A DNA stretch of 17,691 bases from the NCBI GenBank assembly GCA_017405115.1, contig JAFRBA010000239.1:1-17691 (forward strand), read 5' to 3'. The notes under the pieces were generated by a model. It was given only the letters and a program-made list of their open reading frames with translations, was not told the DNA's origin and ran no database searches. This document shows, piece by piece, positions 1 to 7,157 of this stretch. Origin of the DNA: Kiritimatiellia bacterium. GTDB lineage: Bacteria > Verrucomicrobiota > Kiritimatiellia > RFP12 > UBA1067. Each line of letters starts with the position of its first letter. Within the stretch, counting starts at the first letter, position 1. A program made the translations under genes and the position numbers.

Positions 1-52
1 CACAATCGAAGAAAGGAAAGAATCCATGGCAACAGGAAAAGCACTCGATGGA

Positions 53-85
53 AAGCCGTATGCGGGAAATCCGCACGTACGGTTT
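53..85 (+). ncRNA. Group II intron domain V (catalytic hairpin)
   Basis: A hairpin of about 33 nt carries the catalytic triad AGC at 54-56, with G55 opposite U83 as the expected G.U pair. The lower stem is 53-60 with 78-85. A two-base bulge (C76, G77) follows, then the upper stem 61-65 with 71-75, and a GAAA-containing loop at 66-70. Length, triad, bulge position and loop all match the domain V consensus. The loop reads GAAAU rather than a strict four-base GNRA loop. Domain V holds the metal ions of the splicing active site. Confidence 0.82.
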
Positions 86-88
86 GAC

Positions 89-139
89 GAGGGGGAAGTC
101 GCACCGGCAGCAAAGCCGAGGCGTGGGTCTCTACTCTAC
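89..139 (+). ncRNA. Group II intron domain VI with branch-point A and 3' splice site
   Basis: G89-A90-G91 pairs with C134-U135-C136. A133 is left unpaired, and 92-96 pairs with 128-132 using two G.U pairs. Further up, 100-102 pairs with 121-123 and 106-108 with 115-117. The bulged A133 lies seven nucleotides from the end of the intron when C139 is its last base, which is the usual branch-point spacing. The exon then begins at A140. The pairing was done by eye. Confidence 0.7.
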
Positions 140-1147
140 AACATGGAGAAGGCAAGGCGCGTCTACGGGAACGTCCGCCGGTTCCTGCTTGCAGCGCAGA
201 TCAAGTCTGACGACCCGAGGTTCGACGGGGCGTGGATGCGCGCCTTTGACATGGACATCGGCGAATACTACGGGCTGAACAAGGACAAGGGCTGGGGGGC
301 TTATTGCATAGAGAGCGGCTGGGTAATGGGCTTCATACCCGCGGTGCTTCTCTTCGAAGACGACGCAGGAAGCTTCTTCTATGCGTACGAAGAGAATCCG
401 TTCGACTATCAGAAGCGGCTTGTGACCGTGCACACTCCGGATCGCCGCGACGAGACGGTCAGGCCGGCCAATGACGAATTCGTCTTCCGCGACGGCGTGG
501 CGCTTTCCGGGGCGGACGATCCCCTCATCCGGCGCGGTCTCGACGATTTCTCGGACTATCTCTCTACGTCAATGGGCGTGAGGGCGGCAAAAGGCGGCTC
601 TGAAGCGGCGGCTGGGCGCGTCGCGGTTGCTCTGGACGACGCGCTCGAGAAGCGCGAATATGTCGTTGAAGTCGCCGCGGACGGCATCAAGATATCCGCA
701 AAGGACGGGCGCGCGGCCATGCAGGCCCTCTTCCATCTCGAAGACGTGATGAACCTGCGTCGGGCGCCATACCTCCCGTTCGGGCGCGAACGCATGCGGA
801 TGAGATTCTCGCCGCGCATGACGCATTCTGGCTACGCCCGAGACATCTTCCCCGACGGCCATCTCGCGCAGATTGCCCATGCTGGCTTCGACGCCATACT
901 GTTCAACATATCCGGCCCGGACCAGATACTGAAGGCTTACGGCCACACGAACGTAAACGCGCTTATCGACGCTGCCGCCGCATGGGGGCTTGAAGGACTC
1001 TGGCGCATCTGATGGAAGCTTCGCCACATGGAAAAGCTCTACGGCATCAAGCCGGTTGGCTTCGAACTCTGCGGACCGTTCGAGGCGTCATGCCCAGACC
1101 GCAAAATCACATCGGACCCGCCGAAATCCGGGTCGCGAGCGGCGTAG
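140..1147 (+). pseudogene. Decayed glycosidase-like gene, 3' exon of the group II intron
   Basis: The frame through ATG 143 is open to a TGA at 1010-1012. It then continues in the same frame to a TAG at 1145-1147 with sensible protein sequence, including MEKLYGIKPVGFELCGPF. Codons near 143-370 encode a stretch with RAFD, GEYYG and GWGAYCIESGW, which resembles the C-terminal part of an alpha-helical enzyme domain of PVC bacteria (from memory, moderate). Codons from about 470 resemble the GH20-type N-terminal alpha/beta domain and the start of a TIM barrel, matching residues around 950-1110 of the giant protein encoded at 11996-17545. After the AAAWGLE segment the expected strand and roughly 50-60 residues seem to be missing. 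The frame then resumes with a motif like the PGIPGILNLSHGE segment of that protein. No ribosome binding site precedes ATG 143. The 5' exon would be upstream of the window. I read it as a non-functional remnant; in-frame TGA readthrough is the less likely alternative. Confidence 0.65.
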
Positions 1148-1213
1148 GACGACAAGGCGGCATCCTCGTATTTCGTGGTGGTTGCACGATTCGCGGATGC
1201 GCGGGTTCGCCCC

Positions 1214-1231
1214 CCCCCGCCGACGTGGGGG
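1214..1231 (+). other. GC-rich hairpin next to the -35 region, with a run of nine C
   Basis: Bases 1214-1220 pair with 1225-1231 around a CGAC loop, giving a seven-pair stem that ends one base before the -35-like hexamer. The left arm is part of a run of nine C (1210-1218). No run of T follows directly (a TTTT lies at 1246-1249), so it is not a textbook intrinsic terminator. It could end transcription from the decayed gene upstream or act on the promoter; neither is shown. Confidence 0.4.
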
Positions 1232-1261
1232 TTCAGCTCTATGCGTTTTGTATGGTATAAT
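1232..1261 (+). promoter_or_regulatory. Extended -10 promoter for the six-gene operon
   Basis: A perfect TATAAT lies at 1256-1261 and is preceded by TG at 1253-1254, giving the extended -10 form TGnTATAAT. A weak -35 match, TTCAGC, lies at 1232-1237 with an 18-bp spacer. Local AT content is clearly higher than in the surrounding GC-rich sequence. A start of transcription six to eight bases downstream would fall at about 1267-1269. This is only a few bases before the ATG at 1272, so the message would be leaderless or nearly so. No Shine-Dalgarno sequence fits between. Confidence 0.68.
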
Positions 1262-1271
1262 ATATGCGACG

Positions 1272-2294
1272 ATGAAAACAATGAAAAGGACATTGGCGTT
1301 CTGCGCCGGCATTTGCGCCGTCGCGTTGTCGAGCGACGCCGAGGCCGCCGAAGCGGGGCGCGCCGACTGGATGCGCGGCAGCTTCGGGCTGAGCGTGCAC
1401 TGGACCGCGCAGTGCGCGATGGAGGACGGCACGCACCTGCCGTTCGAGGAGGCGGTCAATGGTTTTGACGTGAAGCGCTTCGCCGACGTGCTTGAGGCCG
1501 TCGGCGCGCGACATTGCATCTTCACTGTGGCGCACGGCCTGCAGATGCTCCCGTGCCCGAACGCCGCGCTCGACGCCATAGACCCCGGCCGCACCACGAA
1601 GCGCGACCTCATTGGCGAAATCATCGCCGAGCTCGGGCGGCGGGGCATCCGCTTCATAGCCTACTACAACCATTCGTGCAACGGCGGATCGGCGCCGGTG
1701 ATGGCCTGGAAGAGGAAGTGCGCATATCCCTGCGACGACGACGGCACCGGTTCGATGGCGACCTTCGCCTCCAACTACTGCGCCATAGTCGCCGATCTTT
1801 CGCGCCGCTACGGGAAGGGGATTTCGGCCTGGTGGTTCGACAGCGCATATTCCGTCGACACTACGGGTCCCGTGATCCATTGCAAGGGGAAGTGGAGCTT
1901 CCCCTGGGCGTCGCTGATCGCCGCCGCGAGAAGCGGCAACGAGTCCGCCGCCGTGACCATCAACGCCGGCATCGGCAAGCACCATCTCTACGATCCGGGT
2001 GAAGACTACCATGCCGGCGAGGCTTACGACAAGGACCAGGCGTTCACCCCCGAGGATCCCGGAGGCATCGTGGACCACCGCTGGATGTGCATCGATTCCC
2101 CGCAATGGGTCTTCGGCAGCCGGCTCGCCAGGGAGAGCGGCGGGTTCGTGCCGCTCAGGTATTCACCGGAGGATTTGCGCGACTACGTGCGCGTCCACAC
2201 CGCCGCCGGGCGCATGGTCACGTTCAACGTTCTCATAGACCAGTCGGGCAGGTTCAATCCGGCCGTGTCCGCGCTGTTCGTCAAGAAACGGTAG
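1272..2294 (+). CDS. Secreted GH29-like (alpha-L-fucosidase superfamily) protein, divergent
   Basis: The product is 340 residues. I chose ATG 1272 (MKTMKRTLAFCAG...) because it begins a clear signal peptide (basic n-region, hydrophobic core, cleavage probably near SDAEA at residues 21-25) and sits just behind the TATAAT box. The longer frame from 990 would run backwards through the promoter. ATG 1281 is an alternative start. The mature part looks like a GH29 TIM barrel: FGLSVHW near residue 36, FDVKRFADVLEAVGARHCIF in the position of the usual conserved strand 2, and WWFDSAY with D190 as the candidate nucleophile (compare the family's W-F-D-G). The family's K-H-H-D-G-F motif is replaced by VAHGLQM, so fucose specificity is doubtful. 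There is no C-terminal beta-sandwich, so the protein is shorter than most GH29 enzymes. It is the first gene of the operon. Confidence is good for the fold class and low for the substrate. Confidence 0.68.
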   Translation: MKTMKRTLAFCAGICAVALSSDAEAAEAGRADWMRGSFGLSVHWTAQCAMEDGTHLPFEEAVNGFDVKRFADVLEAVGARHCIFTVAHGLQMLPCPNAALDAIDPGRTTKRDLIGEIIAELGRRGIRFIAYYNHSCNGGSAPVMAWKRKCAYPCDDDGTGSMATFASNYCAIVADLSRRYGKGISAWWFDSAYSVDTTGPVIHCKGKWSFPWASLIAAARSGNESAAVTINAGIGKHHLYDPGEDYHAGEAYDKDQAFTPEDPGGIVDHRWMCIDSPQWVFGSRLARESGGFVPLRYSPEDLRDYVRVHTAAGRMVTFNVLIDQSGRFNPAVSALFVKKR

Positions 2295-2324
2295 GTTTTG
2301 CACAATAGACAAGGAGACAACGAC

Positions 2325-5234
2325 ATGAAAACAAAAACGATACTGTTTGCAGCCCTCGCGTGCCTGTGTGCCACCCAGACGTCGGTCGCAGCCGTCGCCA
2401 AAGTCTGGATAGGCGGCGAAAGCGGCGACTGGAACAATGCGGCCAACTGGGAGGTTCTGAGCGAGTCCAGCGACAATTCGGACTACATATTTACAAACGC
2501 CGTGTCGTTTTCGAACTACAGCATCAACGCTAGCGCAAGCGCCTACGTCCATCTTACGAACTCCACCGCCGCGCTCCATTTCCGCAAGGGCGGCGCGCAC
2601 GCCGTGCGGAGGATCTACATCAAGAACGGAGGCTCGCTCCATCTCTGGAACAAGGGCTGTCTGGAGGTCGATCATTCTGGCGGCGAAATCCACTGCGACA
2701 AGAATTCCTCGATAACATGCTATGGCGAGAATGCCATTCCGCCGCATTTATACAAATTCAACATGACGGGTACGTTGGACTTGGGCGGCTACAACCAGGC
2801 CATAACGAACGTCGCAACTTTCACCTACGATACATACGGACAGGTCGTGAAAAGCGACTCGCCGGCCTTGCTTACGATTGGCGGGCGCGTTGTAGATTGC
2901 AACTTCACGGGCTATGTCAGGGGCGCGGCGGGCCTTTGCTGGAATCCCGACAATTCCTCACGCACGCTGAAAATGTACAACTACGAGAGCCCCACTCGCG
3001 GCGAACTGATCATCTCGAATGGTGTCGTGGATCTCAACACGGGAAGCTCCAGGGCATACTTCTCAAAGCTTTCCCGCGCGGTGGTCGGGCCGACGGCAAC
3101 GCTTAAGATTCCATATCAGTCGTCGGTACAGAATTTCTTCGCAAAGCAACTGGTGGTGTGCGACGGCGGGAGCATCCTGTTGGGCGACAACACCACGGCT
3201 TCGACGTGTACTTTGCCGCGCGTCACGACGCTGTCGTCGGATGGGACGGCGACGGATCTCGCGGAGGGCTTGTACGGAGCGGACGACGGAGACGGAGTGA
3301 CGGGGCTGACATGGCTTACCGGCAACTGCTTCCTTCAGGTGAAGCCGACGATGACGTGCTGGAAGGCCCCGCAGGACGGCAACTGGGCTGATGCGGCGAA
3401 CTGGAATCTGGGCGTGCCGACAACCGCGCTCGGCGCAGAGATCATGGAGCAGGGCGGCGACTACACGGTGACCGTCGCCGCGCCCGCCGTTGCAACGAAC
3501 ATGACCATATGCAACTTAGGCGAAGGCACGGTTACGCTGAACGTGGCGTCCCGCCTGGAGTCGACCAAGGGCGTATGGGAAGTCGGCAAGGGCGGCAAGA
3601 TGCTCGTTCCCGTTGGCGGGGAAATCGAATACAGGGGGATTGACGCCAACGTGACGACGAAGTTCTCCAAGACGGTGGAAACCATGAAGCTGTCAGGCGG
3701 CGCCGTAATGGAGGTGCGCGGCAAGGCAAACATGACGAACTTCTGCGGGTCGCTTGTCGTAGGCGACAACAGTTCGAGCGTTACGTCGAAAGTCGTCGTC
3801 GCCGGCAACGGAGAACTCAATTTCAGGGGTGTCGCGGACTATTCGTACTTCAAGATGCCCGTCGGTGGCCGCATAGAGGTCTCGGACTATGGGGTGCTCT
3901 GCGTCGCGCCGTCCACGGAAAAGTACATCTGGTCTCAGACGGGCGGCTCGCTCGACTTCAGCGGGCATTCCACGTTCGACCTTGGCGGCATGTGGGACGT
4001 ATGCCTTGGGCAGGGCGAGACCGTGTTCCGCGAAGACGCGAAGATGGTGGGCAACGGGTCTGTCGGGAACGGCAGCGCCCGCCTGTACTTCTCGGCGGCA
4101 GCCGGGGCGCCGACCGAAATCTGGTTCCGCGACCGGGCGGTCTACTCGGCCGGAAGCAATAATGCGCATACGCTGCTGCGTCCAAACGGCGGCGGACGCA
4201 TAGTGCTGCACTTCGACAGCGCGGCGACGCACACGTTTGGCTACCTGAGAATGGGGCGGACGGTCTTCAATGGCTTTGTCGACATGCATATTTCGGACGG
4301 GTTCCTGTACGTCGACAGCACCGCCGGGTTCAATCAGGGATGCGCCAGCGCCACCTGCGACGCAAACAGCTTTACTACGGGGCACGTCTACCAGACGGGC
4401 GGTGCGTTTGTCGTCAACGGCGAAAGCGGCGGCTACCAATCGAAACTCCAGTACGGATTCATCCTCGGCGACGGGTTGACTTCGACGACGGTTCGCGAGC
4501 CGACGGTGCTGGGCGTGTACGAACTCTCCGGCGGCGTCGTGACTAACGAAACCTTCAACACGCCGTTTGTCCTTGGCGTCGGGCGCGGACGCGGCGAATT
4601 CATCCAGACGGGCGGCGAGTTCGTTTCGAATGCTACGCGAGACAGGGCGCCGGCGATGTTCGGATTCTCCAACGGCTACGGATACTACACGCTCTCCAAC
4701 GGCACGGCGAAGATCTCGTCGAAGATATGGGTCGGCGGCGTAAGCCCCGAGACATGTGGGTTCACCGATGCCAGCTACACAGGTACGGAGTCCGTCGGCG
4801 GAATCACGGTGGCGGCTGCGGACAAGACCAAGCCCTGCAGCTTCACGGTCTCCAATACCGTTGTGCTGGGCGGTCTCGGCGAGGGCACGCTCGAGGTCGG
4901 ACCGGGCGGCACTTTCTCCGGCACGGATCTCGTGCTCTCCAACAACACGGCGTCCGTCCTCCGCCTCGTCGCCGACGACAGCGGCTTCGGCGCGGTGAAC
5001 CTATCCGGCAAGCTCACGGTCACGGACGGCGCGTCGCTTGTCGTCGACGCTACGGGCTTCACCGGCGCGAACGCGCGCCGCTGCAATCTGCTTTCCTGCG
5101 CGTCGATGTCCGGAAGCTTCGCCCCCGGTCGCGTGACGGTGCTCACCGACAAGCCGACGGAAGTCCAGGTGTCCGTCGACGCAAACGGCATCGTCCTCCG
5201 CAAGATCGCCGGCACGGTCATCCTGCTGCGCTGA
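2325..5234 (+). CDS. Secreted autotransporter-type beta-strand repeat protein
   Basis: The product is 969 residues. ATG 2325 is preceded by AAGGAG at 2311-2316 with eight bases between, and opens a signal peptide (MKTKTILFAALACLCATQTSVAA). An upstream in-frame ATG at 2298 lies too close to the previous stop and would spoil the signal peptide. The rest is rich in G, T, N, V and S, with many short beta-strand repeats such as GGxFxVxNGxxT, predicted to form a long beta-solenoid. Two copies of a G-x-W-x-x-A-x-N-W motif mark the start of repeat blocks, near residue 36 (GDWNNAANW) and residue 347 (GNWADAANW). I see no catalytic motif, no C-terminal PEP-CTERM signal and no beta-barrel autotransporter domain; the chain ends in a hydrophobic VILLR. 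Such proteins are common and poorly understood in PVC bacteria. A role in binding glycan or attaching to it is inference from its place between glycosidase genes. Confidence 0.72.
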   Translation: MKTKTILFAALACLCATQTSVAAVAKVWIGGESGDWNNAANWEVLSESSDNSDYIFTNAVSFSNYSINASASAYVHLTNSTAALHFRKGGAHAVRRIYIKNGGSLHLWNKGCLEVDHSGGEIHCDKNSSITCYGENAIPPHLYKFNMTGTLDLGGYNQAITNVATFTYDTYGQVVKSDSPALLTIGGRVVDCNFTGYVRGAAGLCWNPDNSSRTLKMYNYESPTRGELIISNGVVDLNTGSSRAYFSKLSRAVVGPTATLKIPYQSSVQNFFAKQLVVCDGGSILLGDNTTASTCTLPRVTTLSSDGTATDLAEGLYGADDGDGVTGLTWLTGNCFLQVKPTMTCWKAPQDGNWADAANWNLGVPTTALGAEIMEQGGDYTVTVAAPAVATNMTICNLGEGTVTLNVASRLESTKGVWEVGKGGKMLVPVGGEIEYRGIDANVTTKFSKTVETMKLSGGAVMEVRGKANMTNFCGSLVVGDNSSSVTSKVVVAGNGELNFRGVADYSYFKMPVGGRIEVSDYGVLCVAPSTEKYIWSQTGGSLDFSGHSTFDLGGMWDVCLGQGETVFREDAKMVGNGSVGNGSARLYFSAAAGAPTEIWFRDRAVYSAGSNNAHTLLRPNGGGRIVLHFDSAATHTFGYLRMGRTVFNGFVDMHISDGFLYVDSTAGFNQGCASATCDANSFTTGHVYQTGGAFVVNGESGGYQSKLQYGFILGDGLTSTTVREPTVLGVYELSGGVVTNETFNTPFVLGVGRGRGEFIQTGGEFVSNATRDRAPAMFGFSNGYGYYTLSNGTAKISSKIWVGGVSPETCGFTDASYTGTESVGGITVAAADKTKPCSFTVSNTVVLGGLGEGTLEVGPGGTFSGTDLVLSNNTASVLRLVADDSGFGAVNLSGKLTVTDGASLVVDATGFTGANARRCNLLSCASMSGSFAPGRVTVLTDKPTEVQVSVDANGIVLRKIAGTVILLR

Positions 5235-5245
5235 CAGGGGCTGCG

Positions 5246-7129
5246 ATGGCGATTGGAAGCATCCTAGGTGTCATGCTTGCCGCGGGGTTCCTGCATCCGC
5301 AGCACTGCAGCTACCGCTCGTTCATGAAGGAGCTGGAGACGACTCGACGATTCGCCGACGGCGGCATCGAATTGCGCTGCTTCACCGTCGGGAACACCAT
5401 GAACTCCATCGGCGAGCCGTACTGCGAATACCCCGTCGTATGGAAGGCGAAGGACGTCTACGACTGGGAGACGATCGACCGCGAGTTCCAGGACCTCGTC
5501 GACGCGAGCCCGAAGGCGAAGTTCCTCGTGCTCCTCGATGTCAACACGCCGCCGTGGCTCCAGCGGCGCCTGCGCTACGACAGCTTCAGCCTCGTCTCCA
5601 TCGCCGCCGCAGACCCGGAGTGGATCGAGCAGACGTCTGCGTGGGTCGACGCCTTTGTGCGACATTCCGAGGGGAAGTGGGGCGACCGCGTCGTCGGCTA
5701 CGTGCTGGGCGGCGGAAACTGCACTGAGTGGACGGAGCTCGACTACCGCGGCACAGAAGGCGCGCGAGTGTTCTCGCATCCGTTCCAGGACGCCGCATGG
5801 CGCAAGTGGTGCGCCGCGAGGGGCGTCGACCACGGTCGCTTCACGCCGCATGCCGAAGAGGTGGACAGCGCCGCGTTCAAGGGCGCAATATACGACCCCG
5901 CGACGGAGGGTGCCAAGATCGACTTCTGGAGGTTCCGGAACGAGAACGTCGCGTCCGTGCTGCTCAAGTTCGCGCGCGTGACCAAGAAGGCCGCCCCCGG
6001 CAAGGAAGTCGGTGCGTTCTTCGGCTACTACCTCCTCTGCAACCCGAACATGTACAACTCGTGGAACCACATGGACTACGAGCGCGTCTACGACTCGCCC
6101 GACATCGACTTCGTAATCACGCCCGGCAACTACAAGGGCCGCGCATGCGGCGGCGGCACTGGCACGCTGCTCGTGCAGGGGTCGCTCGCGGTGCGCGGCA
6201 AGCGCCTCTTCCACGAGATCGACTTCTGGTCGCACGGCGTCCGGCCAAACGGCAAGAACTTCTCCGCAGACTACTTCAAGACCGAGGCGGACGACCTCGC
6301 CGGGCAGACGCGCGAAGCGGCGTTCGCGATCGTCACGCACGCGTCGTACTGGTGGTTCGACATGTGGGGCGGCTTCTACGACTCGCCAGCGCTCTTCGAG
6401 CGCATCGTGAAGCTCGAGCGGATACGCCGCCGCTTTGCCGACGACGCGTCGCCGTCGCAGGCCGATGTCCTTTTCGTGGCCGATCCTGAAAGCGCGTACA
6501 CGACTAACGAGAAGAGCGAGCTGATGCGCGGTTTCCCGTGGAGCGTGCGCGACGAACTGGCGAAGACGGGCTTTGCGTACGACTGCTACAGCTTCAACGA
6601 CCTCGGCAAGATCGACTTGTCTCGCTACCGCGTGGTTGTGTTCCCCGGGCTTTTCGTCGTGACGCCGGAGAAGGAAAAGTTCGTGCGCGAGAGAATCTGC
6701 CGCGACGGGCGCACGGTGGTCTGGTATTTCGCGCCGGGCATAAGCGACGGGAAGACTCTTGACGCGGGGCGCGTGGAAAGGCTGACAGGCTGCCCGTTCG
6801 GCGGCCAAAATGTCGCGGAGCGCGAATTCCACGGCTGGCGAAGCGTGTACGTTCCCGGATACGAGAGGGAGACGCTCGACTCCGGGCGCTTCGCCGCGCT
6901 TCTTGCAAAAGCGGGCGCTCATTCCTACGCCGACCACCCGGCGGTCGTGCATGCGAACAGCAGGTTGCTCTCGGTCCACCTGAAGGACGGCGGGCGGCGC
7001 AGGGTTTCGCTTCCGCGACGTGCCGCGAGGGTGACGGAACTCATCTCCGGCAAGGTCGTGGCGGAGGACGCCGACGCCTTTGAATACGACTTCCAGCGCC
7101 CGGACACGCGCATTTTTGAAGTTGAATAG
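5246..7129 (+). CDS. GH42-like glycosidase (beta-galactosidase type)
   Basis: The product is 627 residues. ATG 5246 follows the previous stop by 11 bases, with a weak AGGGG at 5236-5240. It starts a short hydrophobic leader (MAIGSILGVMLAAGFL) that may be a signal peptide, though a weak one. The frame is open further upstream to 4727, but that part lies inside the previous gene. The architecture resembles clan GH-A family 42: a TIM barrel with YDWETIDREFQDLV and LLDVNTPPWL, a candidate acid/base E161 in GNCTEW, and a candidate nucleophile E324 in FHEIDFW. From about residue 405 there is a domain like the GH42 trimerisation domain (glutamine-amidotransferase-like), with ADVLFVADPES and YRVVVFPGLFVV, followed by a small C-terminal beta domain. 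Both glutamates are present, so activity is plausible. The exact sugar is unknown. Divergent GH42 or a neighbouring GH-A family is equally possible. Confidence 0.7.
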   Translation: MAIGSILGVMLAAGFLHPQHCSYRSFMKELETTRRFADGGIELRCFTVGNTMNSIGEPYCEYPVVWKAKDVYDWETIDREFQDLVDASPKAKFLVLLDVNTPPWLQRRLRYDSFSLVSIAAADPEWIEQTSAWVDAFVRHSEGKWGDRVVGYVLGGGNCTEWTELDYRGTEGARVFSHPFQDAAWRKWCAARGVDHGRFTPHAEEVDSAAFKGAIYDPATEGAKIDFWRFRNENVASVLLKFARVTKKAAPGKEVGAFFGYYLLCNPNMYNSWNHMDYERVYDSPDIDFVITPGNYKGRACGGGTGTLLVQGSLAVRGKRLFHEIDFWSHGVRPNGKNFSADYFKTEADDLAGQTREAAFAIVTHASYWWFDMWGGFYDSPALFERIVKLERIRRRFADDASPSQADVLFVADPESAYTTNEKSELMRGFPWSVRDELAKTGFAYDCYSFNDLGKIDLSRYRVVVFPGLFVVTPEKEKFVRERICRDGRTVVWYFAPGISDGKTLDAGRVERLTGCPFGGQNVAEREFHGWRSVYVPGYERETLDSGRFAALLAKAGAHSYADHPAVVHANSRLLSVHLKDGGRRRVSLPRRAARVTELISGKVVAEDADAFEYDFQRPDTRIFEVE

Positions 7130-7157
7130 CCTCTAACAAGAAAGAAAGGTTCAGACC

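Larger units (their letters stand above)
1..139 (+). mobile_element. 3' end of a group II intron (domains V and VI; body off-window)
   Basis: The stretch folds as the last two domains of a group II intron. A domain V-like hairpin at 53-85 is followed by a three-base linker and a domain VI-like hairpin with a bulged A at 133. The intron would end at C139, giving the usual A-pyrimidine 3' end. Group II introns are self-splicing RNAs that move by reverse transcription; the intron-encoded reverse transcriptase and domains I-IV would lie before base 1, so I cannot tell a complete intron from a 3' remnant. A reading frame starting at ATG 26 runs through this RNA and into the exon. Its first 38 or so codons are therefore best seen as a spurious translation of intron RNA, although a purine-rich stretch at 10-20 resembles a ribosome binding site. 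The limits of domains III and IV in bases 1-52 cannot be set. Confidence 0.8.

Noticed and set aside
1010..1012. In-frame TGA as selenocysteine or recoded codon
   Set aside because: No SECIS-like hairpin was evident, other genes here end in TGA, and the neighbouring deletion and early end point to decay instead.
1214..1249. Hairpin as an intrinsic terminator
   Set aside because: The T-rich stretch is about 15 bases after the stem, outside the usual range, so it is kept only as a hairpin.
990..1271. Upstream extension of the GH29-like gene
   Set aside because: It would run through the decayed gene, the hairpin and the promoter, and would bury the signal peptide.
4727..5245. Upstream extension of the GH42-like gene
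   Set aside because: This part is the +1 frame of the beta-repeat gene, is arginine/histidine-rich and lacks structure; the start at 5246 gives normal operon spacing and a leader-like N-terminus.
5264..6979. Minus-strand open frame (571 codons) opposite the GH42-like gene
   Set aside because: It is an antisense shadow of the same kind; the plus-strand protein has recognisable motifs and a candidate catalytic pair.
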